A DNA stretch of 64,000 nucleotides from Sutcliffiella horikoshii (GTDB lineage Bacteria > Bacillota > Bacilli > Bacillales > Bacillaceae_I). Position numbers and translations under genes: made by a program. Below the pieces are notes generated by a model. The model saw only the letters and a program-made list of their open reading frames with translations. It searched no databases and was not told where the DNA came from. Positions 17,184-24,726 of the stretch are shown here, in pieces (the first letter of the stretch is position 1; each line of letters begins with the position of its first letter). The stretch spans positions 1,178,001 to 1,242,000 of the forward strand of contig NZ_CP020880.1 in assembly GCF_002157855.1 (NCBI RefSeq), read 5' to 3'.

Positions 17184-18044
17184 ATGATATACCGCCTGCT
17201 CGCCATCAATATAGATGGAACGCTATTGAAATCAAATGGAAGATTGGCAAAGGAAACGAAAGAAGCGATAGAGTATGTGAAAAACAAGGGAGTCTATGTG
17301 ACATTAGTGACCGGCCGAAACTTCGCTTTTGCTAAGAAAGTGGCTAAATCTCTGAAACTGGATACGTTTTTAGTGACACATGGAGGTTCATTTATTGCCT
17401 CTAAACTGGAGCAACCTCTTCATGTGAAACGGCTGTCAGAGGATAAGACATTCAATCTTGTGCAAGTGCTTGAAAATTATGATTGTACCGTAAGGATCTT
17501 GCACGAAAGATATTCCATTGGAAACAGACTTCGAGGTGCCAACAACTTGATGGCTAGGGCAGTACTAGGTTCTAGTGATCCATTAATTTACCCAATGCAA
17601 TTTGTGGAGTCTTTAGGGGATACGTTAATTGACAATCCTATTGCACCACCGAAAATAGAGGTTTATTTTACAGAGCCAGAAGAGAGAGAAAGAGTATTGA
17701 AAACCTTGAAATCCGCGTTTGAGGGGATTGAAATTCTTGTTCATGCTGACGGAAAAGTGGATATCTTACCTGACGGTGGAACAAAGATGGATGGTTTGTT
17801 GACTCTTGGTGAAGTGTTGAAAATTCCACCGCAGGAAATGGTGGTTATTGGTGATACGATGGAAGACCTGCCTATCATTGAAGTGGCCGGACTCGGCGTA
17901 GCAATGGGGAATGCCCCTAAAGAAGTGAAGCTTGCTGCGGACTGGATTACTCGAACCAATGATGAAAACGGAGTAGCCTATATGATTAAGGAACATTTCC
18001 GTAAACAACAACGCATTGCCTTTTTAAATAAAATGAAAATATAG
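17184..18044 (+). CDS. yhaX: HAD-superfamily (Cof-type) protein YhaX
   Basis: A 286-residue HAD-like protein with a Cof-type cap between motifs. Motif II is VTLVTGRN, the motif III lysine lies in GGTKMDGLLTLGE, and motif IV is VVIGDTMEDLPII. Motif I reads LLAINIDGTLL, so the nucleophilic Asp of the usual DxDGT is replaced by Asn; my memory of B. subtilis YhaX is that it shares this. A normal phospho-aspartate intermediate is then doubtful. An AAGGAGG site precedes the ATG, a strong terminator follows, and the gene lies upstream of hemZ as in B. subtilis. Confidence 0.85.
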   Translation: MIYRLLAINIDGTLLKSNGRLAKETKEAIEYVKNKGVYVTLVTGRNFAFAKKVAKSLKLDTFLVTHGGSFIASKLEQPLHVKRLSEDKTFNLVQVLENYDCTVRILHERYSIGNRLRGANNLMARAVLGSSDPLIYPMQFVESLGDTLIDNPIAPPKIEVYFTEPEERERVLKTLKSAFEGIEILVHADGKVDILPDGGTKMDGLLTLGEVLKIPPQEMVVIGDTMEDLPIIEVAGLGVAMGNAPKEVKLAADWITRTNDENGVAYMIKEHFRKQQRIAFLNKMKI

Positions 18045-18057
18045 TATAGTAGGGAAG

Positions 18058-18090
18058 AGACAGACTCTGTAAGTGGAGTTTGTCTTTTTT
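18058..18090 (+). terminator. Terminator of yhaX
   Basis: AGACAGACTC and GAGTTTGTCT pair with one wobble, followed by six T. Confidence 0.85.
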
Positions 18091-18210
18091 ATTTGTCATG
18101 GATACTTCTTTTCTAACGGTATTATCTTGATATGCATCGGCTACATCCGTTACACTAGTGGAAGTGAAAAATCTTGCTGAAAAACAAGGCAAGTGTGAAA
18201 GGTGATTAAA

Positions 18211-19698
18211 TTGAAGATTGCTATAAAAGGTTTGCATGATGATAGATATCAGCGTCCGTTATCATTGATTGCGGATTTATTTTTTGAAGAAACAGAAGTG
18301 GTGCTGGGAGAAGACCCATCCTCTGAATTAAAGGTAACGTTTGAGGCGGAAGAGAAAGGTACTACGTTTATAGTAAAAGGACAACTCGGCGAACTTACTT
18401 GTTCCCATGAGAAAGAATTGGGCGATTCAGACGAAAAAGAAAGCTTTCGCCGTAAAAAACAAGCCGTGTCCTATGTTTATTTGACTCTTCTGCAAGAGCA
18501 TACAGGAATTATTCAAAAGTGGGGAATCTTAACAGGAATCCGTCCAACCAAACTTCTTCACTCCAAGCTTCAAAAGGGAGAACCGAAAGAAAAAGTCCAT
18601 CAACATCTGCGTGAAGATTACTTGATTACAGATGAGAAGATAGACTTAATGCAGCAAATTGTAGATCGCCAGCTTGATGTTGTGCCAGATTTACATGACT
18701 TGGGTGATGAAGTCAGCATTTATATCGGGATCCCATTCTGCCCGACTAAATGTGCGTATTGTACATTTCCTGCCTATGCGATTAATGGAAAACAAGGGAA
18801 AGTGGACTCCTTCCTTGGCGGACTACACCATGAAATCGATGCTATCGGTGCCTGGTTGAAGGAAAAAGGAATTAAGATTACCACGGTTTATTATGGTGGG
18901 GGCACCCCTACAAGTATCACGGCAGAAGAGATGGACATGCTTTATGAGCAGATGTATGCTTCGTTCCCTGACATGGAAAAAGTTCGCGAAGTAACAGTGG
19001 AAGCCGGACGTCCCGATACGATAACACCGGAGAAGCTTGAAGTATTGAAAAAGTGGAATATTGACCGCATCAGTATCAACCCACAGTCTTATACACAGGA
19101 AACATTGAAAGCGATCGGTCGCCATCATACCGTGGAGGAAACTATTGATAAGTTCCACCTTGCGCGTGAGATGGGGATGAATAATATCAATATGGACCTG
19201 ATCATCGGTCTGCCTGGTGAAGGGGTGGGAGAGTTCGCCCATACACTAGAAGAAACGGAAAAGCTGATGCCGGAATCATTGACGGTCCATACGCTATCAT
19301 TTAAACGAGCTTCTGAAATGACGCAAAATAAGAATCGCTACAAGGTGGCAGATCGTTATGAGATCGGGAAGATGATGGATATGGCGACTGAGTGGACCAC
19401 TATCCACAATTATGTACCGTATTATTTATATCGTCAGAAAAATATACTTGGTAATTTGGAGAATGTAGGATATGCATTGCCAGGCCAGGACAGTATTTAT
19501 AACATCATGATTATGGAAGAGAAACAGACGGTCATTGGACTTGGATGTGGGGCATCAAGTAAGTTTGTACACCCAGAAACAGGGAAGATTACGCGGTTTG
19601 CCAATCCGAAAGATCCTAAGTCCTATAATGATGGTTTTGAACATTATACGGATGAAAAAATTCGCATTTTGGAAGAACTCTTTTCATCTAGAAACTAA
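18211..19698 (+). CDS. hemZ: Oxygen-independent coproporphyrinogen-oxidase-like radical SAM protein HemZ
   Basis: A 495-residue protein. The radical SAM cluster motif CPTKCAYC (CxxxCxxC) is near residue 178, followed by YYGGGTPTS, EVTVEAGRPDT, RISINPQS and NMDLIIGLPGEG, all typical of the HemN/HemZ group. An N-terminal extension of about 165 residues with WGILTGIRPTKLLH is specific to HemZ. I chose TTG 18211 (MKIAIKGLHDDRY), five bases after AAAGGTGA, over the GTG at 18202 that lies inside the ribosome site. The family acts in anaerobic haem formation, although the exact reaction of HemZ has been debated. A weak terminator lies at 19703. Confidence 0.92.
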   Translation: MKIAIKGLHDDRYQRPLSLIADLFFEETEVVLGEDPSSELKVTFEAEEKGTTFIVKGQLGELTCSHEKELGDSDEKESFRRKKQAVSYVYLTLLQEHTGIIQKWGILTGIRPTKLLHSKLQKGEPKEKVHQHLREDYLITDEKIDLMQQIVDRQLDVVPDLHDLGDEVSIYIGIPFCPTKCAYCTFPAYAINGKQGKVDSFLGGLHHEIDAIGAWLKEKGIKITTVYYGGGTPTSITAEEMDMLYEQMYASFPDMEKVREVTVEAGRPDTITPEKLEVLKKWNIDRISINPQSYTQETLKAIGRHHTVEETIDKFHLAREMGMNNINMDLIIGLPGEGVGEFAHTLEETEKLMPESLTVHTLSFKRASEMTQNKNRYKVADRYEIGKMMDMATEWTTIHNYVPYYLYRQKNILGNLENVGYALPGQDSIYNIMIMEEKQTVIGLGCGASSKFVHPETGKITRFANPKDPKSYNDGFEHYTDEKIRILEELFSSRN

Positions 19699-19702
19699 CA
19701 GG

Positions 19703-19732
19703 AAAGTGGGGACTTAGGTCCTCGCTTTTTTT
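19703..19732 (+). terminator. Terminator of hemZ
   Basis: AAAGTGGGGAC pairs imperfectly with GTCCTCGCTTT and runs into seven T. Confidence 0.7.
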
Positions 19733-19749
19733 ATTTGATAGGAGAATCG

Positions 19750-19877
19750 GTTGATTTCCGTTCCAGGTGCTTCGCTTGCCTGCGGGCGGGTCCGTTAGCC
19801 TCCTCAGGCTTCGCCTTCTGGGGTCTCACCTGTCCCTTCCTCCTGCTGGCGTCTGCGCGCCTTCCACTTCAATCAAC
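19750..19877 (-). repeat. Dispersed intergenic repeat, copy R2
   Basis: About 128 bp bounded by GTTGATT and AATCAAC. It is a type-A copy: on the minus strand it contains GGTGAGACCCC, GAGGAGGCTAACGGACC and GCGAAGCACCTGGAACGG. It lies alone, without the type-B partner found at other loci. Confidence 0.88.
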
Positions 19878-20035
19878 AAGATGGCTTCATTTGCTTAAGG
19901 TTTTTTCGTAGAGCGAGACCACAGTCGCTAGAAAAATATGTTAAAGTATTTGGTAAGACAGATAATAACAACTATTCAACAAAAAAAGCAGGATTGTTTA
20001 ACAACATATAAAATTTAGATAAAGGAGTTGAGCAA

Positions 20036-20332
20036 GTGATTGGTTATTTTATAGTCTTATGGTTGATTATTGGCTTTATATTCATTTTTGCTTCTGCCAA
20101 CAAAAAATCATCTACTAAAAGAACACTGTTCGGCAATTATTTATTTTTTACTTCATTAGTGGGATTTCTAATTTCATTTATACTTAATATCTTAATATAT
20201 TTTGAATTTATTAAAGAGGGACTTTTCACAGGTAATAATACCGCTAATAGTTGTACAGCTTTTATTGTAGTTGCTTTGATTGCCAAATATCTTATAGTAC
20301 GGGAAAATAATAATCCACAAGAAATATATTAA
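20036..20332 (+). CDS. Small membrane protein, unknown function
   Basis: A 98-residue hydrophobic protein with three likely membrane helices (about residues 2-20, 30-52 and 70-88) and a short polar tail. GTG start eight bases after AAAGGAG. I recognise no family. It opens a stretch of several tiny membrane ORFs (20652-21169) that has no counterpart I know of in the B. subtilis order and is richer in AT than its surroundings, which may mean recent gain. Confidence 0.65.
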   Translation: MIGYFIVLWLIIGFIFIFASANKKSSTKRTLFGNYLFFTSLVGFLISFILNILIYFEFIKEGLFTGNNTANSCTAFIVVALIAKYLIVRENNNPQEIY

Positions 20333-20562
20333 TAATAAGTCAGCGGCAATTAAGCACTATGATATTGAGTTAATTAGGTGCTAGTACCAAAAGTAAAATA
20401 TACATTATAAGGTGATTTATAATTATGGAAGTCTTTTTTGTCATACAAATCAACACTAAACACTAATTGAGCCAATTTTATGATATGACAACTGAAAAAA
20501 CTATTAATGTTTCTTGATAAAACAAAATTTCATTTAAATTAGATGGGGCTTCTTTTATTCGG

Positions 20563-20621
20563 CAATCTAGGAGTGATAGTTGCAGAGTGTGATTTCCTTT
20601 CTTTATAGAAGGAGGATTGTT
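20563..20621 (+). repeat. Repeated leader, first copy
   Basis: Begins CAATCTAGGAGTGATAGTTG and runs to an AGAAGGAGGATTGT ribosome site. The second copy, at 20740-20795, begins CAATCTAGGAGCGATTGTTG and ends AAAGAAGGAGGAATTATA. Both share a GTGATTT block. Each leads into a tiny ORF: MDFCKGGG at 20623-20649 for the first, and the 50-residue ORF at 20796 for the second. Confidence 0.55.
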
Positions 20622-20651
20622 GATGGATTTTTGTAAAGGTGGGGGTTGAAT

Positions 20652-20711
20652 ATGAAGAATAAGCAGGCTATTATCTGGTCTGTAATTGTAATCGTACTTA
20701 TCTTAATTTGA
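20652..20711 (+). CDS. Possible 19-residue membrane peptide
   Basis: ATG AAG AAT AAG followed by a single hydrophobic segment (AIIWSVIVIVLILI) and TGA. A GGTGGGGG ribosome site precedes it. A still shorter frame (MDFCKGGG, 20623-20649) behind a strong AAGGAGG ends two bases before it. This could be a real micropeptide or the remnant of a longer gene; the evidence is the ribosome site, the leader and the hydrophobic pattern only. Confidence 0.4.
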   Translation: MKNKQAIIWSVIVIVLILI

Positions 20712-20795
20712 CTGTTTACAAGGTAACAAATATCTTCATCAATCTAGGAGCGATTGTTGAATGATATAAAGTGATTTAAAGAAGGAGGAATTATA

Positions 20796-20948
20796 TTGGT
20801 TGCCACCTTAATTGTAATCGGAATAATAATATTGGTCTTAGGGATTCTAACACCTATTGGTTCGGGAACAACAATTTTCATTTCTGTAATTTTATTTGTT
20901 ATGGCAATTGTATTATCGTTTAGGAAAAGAAAAGTTTCAAATACTTAA
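20796..20948 (+). CDS. Small membrane protein, 50 residues
   Basis: TTG start five bases after GAAGGAGGA. The peptide has two hydrophobic segments (VATLIVIGIIILVLGILTP and TIFISVILFVMAIVL) separated by a GSG turn, then a basic tail SFRKRKVSNT, predicting a helical hairpin with the C-terminus inside. No family recognised. It sits behind the second copy of the CAATCTAGGAG leader. Confidence 0.55.
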   Translation: MVATLIVIGIIILVLGILTPIGSGTTIFISVILFVMAIVLSFRKRKVSNT

Positions 20949-21070
20949 TTGCTAAGCTATATAGGGCGATTTTTGAATGGAAGTCCTCTCGTTAAGGTTA
21001 CAGACATTTACAAACTATAAGGGATTTAACTCAAGAGCTTTACATACTAAATTATAAGGAGTGGTTATAG

Positions 21071-21169
21071 GTGGGAGCATTTAATCCGCAAGGCTTGGTA
21101 ACGTTTATACTAATAATTTCAATTGTGCTGTTTTTGTTTTGGATGATTTTCAAAAAGATTAAGAAATAA
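21071..21169 (+). CDS. Small single-pass membrane peptide, 32 residues
   Basis: GTG start behind AAGGAGTGG. The peptide reads MGAFNPQGLVTFILIISIVL and continues with one membrane helix and a lysine-rich end (FKKIKK). The pattern is that of a single-span positive-inside peptide. No family recognised. Confidence 0.5.
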   Translation: MGAFNPQGLVTFILIISIVLFLFWMIFKKIKK

Positions 21170-21319
21170 TATACATGTTTTAAAAATGGGTCCCTATACA
21201 GTTAAATAGGATAGGAGCTTTGATGAAACATTGAAATATTAAAAATAGGGTTACAACCTTCTCAAGTAAACCGGTCATAGTTACCAGGTTTTTCTCATCC
21301 CTTTTATATTTTTTACTAA

Positions 21320-21339
21320 ATGAGTGAATAATCATTCAT
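21320..21339. promoter_or_regulatory. FadR-type operator upstream of the MaoC-like gene
   Basis: The 20-bp site TGAGTGAATAATCATTCA plus one flanking base each side matches the B. subtilis FadR (YsiA) consensus WTGAATGAMTANTCATTCAW, as I recall it, at all but one position. It overlaps the likely -35 region of the promoter whose -10 is TATACT at 21358-21363. Confidence 0.65.
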
Positions 21340-21354
21340 TTTTAAGCGCTTTCA
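21340..21354. promoter_or_regulatory. cre-like site adjoining the FadR-type operator
   Basis: TTTTAAGCGCTTTCA fits WTGNAANCGNWNNCW except T for G at position 3. It abuts the FadR-type site and lies between the -35 and -10 regions. Confidence 0.5.
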
Positions 21355-21393
21355 TATTATACTAGATATATATATCTTAGAGGGGGGAATGGG

Positions 21394-21771
21394 ATGAAGC
21401 TTGAAACAGGTGAAGTACTGACTTATTCGAGAACATTCACTGTGGAAGAAATCCTTCAATTTGGTGAGGTTTCAGGAGATCAAGGCATGCATCATTTGGA
21501 AAAAGATGAGCAAGGCAGACTAATGGTTCATGGTCTGTTGACTGCAAGTATTGGCACCAAAATCGGGGGAGACATGAATTATATCGCAAGAGAAATGAAC
21601 ATGGAATTCCTCCGGCCCGTCTTTACAGGCGACACCATCACCTGTGAAGCTACCCTCACCAATGTCCAACAACAAGAAGGCTACAAACAAGTCCAAGTCA
21701 CATCCATCTACACCAACCAAAAAGGCAAACAAGTCCTCCTAGGCAGCAGTAATGGTATTATTCGAGATTAA
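21394..21771 (+). CDS. MaoC-like hotdog-fold dehydratase (probable (R)-enoyl-CoA hydratase type)
   Basis: A 125-residue single-hotdog protein. The N-terminal FTVEEILQFGEVSGDQGMHH carries the Asp and His of the MaoC hydratase signature (GDxNPxH), though the usual Asn-Pro is Gly-Met, so activity is not certain. The MVHGLLTASIG segment is also typical. Start ATG after GAGGGGGG. It precedes yhaR, an enoyl-CoA hydratase/isomerase homologue, by 91 bp; with the FadR-type operator this suggests a small fatty-acyl-CoA unit under lipid and carbon control. A thioesterase-like role is the main alternative. Confidence 0.75.
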   Translation: MKLETGEVLTYSRTFTVEEILQFGEVSGDQGMHHLEKDEQGRLMVHGLLTASIGTKIGGDMNYIAREMNMEFLRPVFTGDTITCEATLTNVQQQEGYKQVQVTSIYTNQKGKQVLLGSSNGIIRD

Positions 21772-21784
21772 AAGAGAAATTCCT

Positions 21785-21803
21785 GCGGGGGTCTGACCCC
21801 CGC
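21785..21803. repeat. Short palindrome with a GGGGGTCTGACCCCC core
   Basis: GCGGGGGTCTGACCCCCGC is a nearly perfect self-complementary hairpin between the MaoC-like gene and yhaR. A related GGGGTCAGACCC block occurs at about 42223-42234 upstream of ecsA. Confidence 0.6.
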
Positions 21804-21862
21804 ACAGAACTTTAATATTTCAGAAAATTCAACTAATAAAAGGTAAGAAAGGGTGTGTTGGG

Positions 21863-22636
21863 ATGAGTACGGTTAATGTGTTAATTCAAGGTTCGGTTGT
21901 GGTTTTGGAGCTTAATAGACCTGAGGCGTTAAATGCGATGAATGTGGAAATGTTAGAGGAATTAGATCGTGTTCTGGATGAAATTTCGCAAAATGAGGAT
22001 GTCAAAGTGGTTATTGTTAGAGGAAGTGGGAATGCGTTCAGTGCTGGTGGAGATATTAAAATGATGCTGCAAGAAAATGTGGGCGGAGACTTTGACCAGG
22101 TGATGGATACGATTGGTTCCATCGTTACTAAATTTTACACCATGCCAAAAGTGACAATCAGTGCCCTTCACGGTGCTGCTGCAGGGCTAGGCTTAAGTTT
22201 TGCACTTGCCAGCGATTTTGTTGTTGCTCACACTTCTACAAAACTAGCGATGAATTTTATCAAGATCGGTTTAATTCCTGATGGTGGCGGTCACTTCTTC
22301 ATGGAAAAACGTCTTGGAGAAGCGAAAGCTAAACAGATGATTTGGGAAGGTAAAACGATTTCTGCTGAAGAAGCCCATGGATTGGGGCTTGTTGATAGTT
22401 TGGTTGGAGATCAAATGGAAGAGGAAATTTCTCATAGGGTTGGAGCACTTCTGCAAGCTCCATTGCAGGCGATGTTGGAAACAAAATTAATATACACAAA
22501 GCAATCCTTGCCACGCCTAGAACAAATTCTAGAGTTGGAAAAGAATGCACAGCGTAGAATGAGGGTGTCTCAAGATCATAGAGAAGGTATTCGTGCCTTT
22601 GTTGAAAAGAGAAGGCCGCAATTTAGCGGGAAATGA
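21863..22636 (+). CDS. yhaR: Enoyl-CoA hydratase/isomerase family protein YhaR
   Basis: A 257-residue crotonase-fold protein. The oxyanion-hole strand AFSAGGDIKMM is near residue 60, and the second loop ALHGAAAGLGLSFALASDFV near 105. The catalytic region shows PDGGGHFFMEKRLG, where an acidic residue is expected for hydratases, and Asp is present. Start ATG behind AAGAAAGGGTG. It is preceded by the MaoC-like gene and closed by a terminator. Position and length match yhaR of B. subtilis. Substrate unknown; beta-oxidation or related acyl-CoA chemistry is likely. Confidence 0.88.
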   Translation: MSTVNVLIQGSVVVLELNRPEALNAMNVEMLEELDRVLDEISQNEDVKVVIVRGSGNAFSAGGDIKMMLQENVGGDFDQVMDTIGSIVTKFYTMPKVTISALHGAAAGLGLSFALASDFVVAHTSTKLAMNFIKIGLIPDGGGHFFMEKRLGEAKAKQMIWEGKTISAEEAHGLGLVDSLVGDQMEEEISHRVGALLQAPLQAMLETKLIYTKQSLPRLEQILELEKNAQRRMRVSQDHREGIRAFVEKRRPQFSGK

Positions 22637-22647
22637 AATAAAGAGGA

Positions 22648-22677
22648 AAAAGCTGCTCCTTGAATGGGGCAGCTTTT
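22648..22677 (+). terminator. Terminator of yhaR
   Basis: AAAAGCTGCTCC, a short loop, and GGGGCAGCTTTT form a strong hairpin ending in TTTT. Confidence 0.85.
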
Positions 22678-22796
22678 GTATTTAACAGCTTTTTTCTAAG
22701 CCTACAGTCTTATATTCACTTAATCCTCCGGTACATTACCAGGAAGAAGAACTTCACTTATACTTAATATCATCAGAGAAAAACGGAGTGGGTTGT

Positions 22797-23471
22797 GTGC
22801 ATATAATGGAAACTGGCAAAAAGCCGATAACGGGGATAGGACTCATAATACTTGTTTTGCTGGTTTATTATATAAGCAAATTTATGGTAATGGCAGAATA
22901 TAAGGGACTGGAGAATTTACTATTAGAATATGGTTCTATGGCTAAATTTCTCTTTTTCATGCTGTGTTTGGCTCAACCGATTATTTTACCTCTTCCGGAG
23001 GCGGTGACCATTCCTGCGGGGAGCGTGGCTTTGGGGGCATCTACTTCGTTCTATCTTGGTTTTTCCGGTACATTGACAGGCATTATCATTATGTTCTTTA
23101 TTGCAAGATATGGCGGTATGAAAGTGGCTTCTAAACTGGTGAAAGAAAAGCATTTAACACGATATCAAGAATATGTCAGGAAAAAGGAGACGGTCATTCT
23201 TGCACTCTTATTTATCATTCCTGTTCTGCCTGATGAAATTATTTGTGTTGGGGCTGGAATCGGAGCTGTTTCGTTTAAAAGGTTTATTGTGATAGCGTCC
23301 TTATCAAAACTTATGACTTCTTTTGTCCTCGCCTATTCGGTTTCCCTGGCAAAGTTTCTAGACTTAACGCCTACACAACTGCTATTATCTTGCTCTGTGA
23401 TCATGGGAATGGTTGTCTTCACCTCTTTTGCTTTCCATAGATATTGGAACAAAAAACGCATGGAGACGTAA
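22797..23471 (+). CDS. TVP38/TMEM64 (DedA-like) membrane protein
   Basis: A protein of about 224 residues with five or six membrane helices. The segment PLPEAVTIPAGSVALGASTSFYLGF..G followed by FFIARYGG, and the later IPVLPDEIICVGAGIGAVSFKRFI, are the two re-entrant regions of the SNARE-associated/DedA superfamily. Start GTG 22797 lies eight bases after GGAG; an ATG at 22806 is the alternative. The last codons form one arm of a hairpin that terminates the convergent gene. Members are thought to act in membrane lipid or ion homeostasis; no specific role can be given. Confidence 0.78.
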   Translation: MHIMETGKKPITGIGLIILVLLVYYISKFMVMAEYKGLENLLLEYGSMAKFLFFMLCLAQPIILPLPEAVTIPAGSVALGASTSFYLGFSGTLTGIIIMFFIARYGGMKVASKLVKEKHLTRYQEYVRKKETVILALLFIIPVLPDEIICVGAGIGAVSFKRFIVIASLSKLMTSFVLAYSVSLAKFLDLTPTQLLLSCSVIMGMVVFTSFAFHRYWNKKRMET

Positions 23472-23488
23472 CCCTTTATCTCCATGCG
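23451..23488 (-). terminator. Terminator of the YhzD-like gene
   Basis: CGCATGGAGA and TCTCCATGCG are perfectly complementary. On the minus strand they are followed by TTTTTT. The far arm lies within the last codons of the convergent membrane-protein gene. Confidence 0.8.
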
Positions 23489-23496
23489 CTCATTAG

Positions 23497-23682
23497 TTAT
23501 CTGTGAAATAAAACTAGCTTTCCGCTTGCGTTTGTGCAACGGTGTGTAGTGTCGAGATAGTTCAATTCTTCTAATTTCTTTTCTCCTAATGCTTTCGCTT
23601 CTTTTTCGGTTGCGGCTTCAAAACTTTCATCCAGTAATGTTTCACCGCTTTTACTGAAAACGGTTAACGTATATTTCCCCAT
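23497..23682 (-). CDS. YhzD-like small protein
   Basis: A 61-residue soluble protein starting MGKYTLTVFSKSGETLLDESF and ending THRCTNASGKLVLFHR. The pattern resembles a small Bacillus family that I remember as YhzD-like; I could not check this. Start ATG 23682 follows GGAGGGG; an upstream ATG at 23718 lacks such a site. The upstream region carries a FadR-like palindrome. No function known. Confidence 0.75.
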   Translation of the reverse strand: MGKYTLTVFSKSGETLLDESFEAATEKEAKALGEKKLEELNYLDTTHRCTNASGKLVLFHR

Positions 23683-23702
23683 GAGTGTCCCCTCCGTGTC
23701 TG

Positions 23703-23722
23703 TAAAATGAATATTCATTCAT
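23703..23722. promoter_or_regulatory. FadR-like palindrome upstream of the YhzD-like gene
   Basis: The site contains AATGAATATTCATT, a perfect palindrome, and fits 18 of 20 positions of the remembered FadR consensus (mismatches at positions 2-3). It lies 20 bp upstream of the minus-strand start and about 100 bp from yhaQ. Such TGAAT/ATTCA palindromes are also used by other TetR regulators. Confidence 0.45.
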
Positions 23723-23823
23723 TACATTTATTTTACTAAAAGTTTCTTGAAATGTAAAAGTACTATGAAACTATTTAGATTTTCAATCGTATAGGTAGTG
23801 TAAAACATAGGAGGGATAACGTC

Positions 23824-24726
23824 ATGGCATTACAGATAGATGGTGTAACCAAAAGGTTTGGCAAGCATGTGGCAGTTAATAATTTGACCTTGGAAATACC
23901 GGAAAGTGAAATGTTTGGGTTCTTAGGTGCAAATGGAGCAGGGAAAACAACTACTTTCAGAATGGTACTTGGATTATTGGAGCCTACAGAAGGCAAAGTT
24001 TCTTGGGCTGGAAAACCAATTACATATAAAGAAAGTCACCTGGTAGGATACTTGCCGGAAGAAAGAGGTCTTTATCCGAAATTGACGGTAAAGGACCAGA
24101 TGATCTATTTGGGCAGATTGCGAGGAATGGAGAAGGCGGAGATTTTAAAGCAGCTGGACTATTGGTTAAAGCGCTTCAAAGTACCACAGTATCTTAACAA
24201 AAAAGTAGAAGAGCTTTCAAAAGGAAATCAACAAAAAATCCAGTTTATTGCGTCCACCATTCATAACCCGAAATTGCTCATATTAGATGAACCTTTCAGC
24301 GGCCTGGATCCGTTAAATGTAGAACTTTTGAAAGAGGCGGTAGTGGATCTGAAAAAGCAAGGGACTTCCATCGTCTTTTCCAGTCACCGGATGGAACATG
24401 TAGAAGAGCTTTGTGAGCATTTATGCATTATGCATCATGGTCAACCTGTCGTGCACGGTTCTCTTAGGGACATTAAGCGTTCATTTGGGAAAAAGAATGT
24501 CATCATTCATGCTGATTTTGATTTAGGGTATTTATCCAATGTAGCGGGAGTGACCAAAACAAAGCAGACAGCGGAAGGCATGATTCTTCAAGTGGAAGAT
24601 GAGGATGTATCTCAGACCTTGCTGCAACAAATTACAGGTAAAGGCTATATCCGCAAGTTTATCTTGGAAGAGCCGTCCTTGAATGATATTTTCATAGAAA
24701 AGGTGGGTGCTTCTTACCATGAATAA
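23824..24726 (+). CDS. yhaQ: ABC transporter ATP-binding protein YhaQ (NatA-like)
   Basis: A 300-residue ATPase with Walker A LGANGAGKTTTFRM near residue 38, signature LSKGNQQKIQF near 136, and Walker B LLILDEPFSGLDPLN near 156. A C-terminal region of about 90 residues (including IHADFDLGYL) is typical of NatA-type exporters. Start ATG behind AGGAGGGA. The gene overlaps yhaP by eight bases (ATGAATAA), so the pair is translationally coupled. NatAB in B. subtilis exports sodium; the substrate of YhaQP is not established. Confidence 0.9.
   Translation: MALQIDGVTKRFGKHVAVNNLTLEIPESEMFGFLGANGAGKTTTFRMVLGLLEPTEGKVSWAGKPITYKESHLVGYLPEERGLYPKLTVKDQMIYLGRLRGMEKAEILKQLDYWLKRFKVPQYLNKKVEELSKGNQQKIQFIASTIHNPKLLILDEPFSGLDPLNVELLKEAVVDLKKQGTSIVFSSHRMEHVEELCEHLCIMHHGQPVVHGSLRDIKRSFGKKNVIIHADFDLGYLSNVAGVTKTKQTAEGMILQVEDEDVSQTLLQQITGKGYIRKFILEEPSLNDIFIEKVGASYHE

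Noticed and set aside
22788-22796. GTG 22788 as start of the TVP38-type gene
   Set aside because: It lies within the GGAGTGG ribosome site; GTG 22797 or ATG 22806 are better placed.
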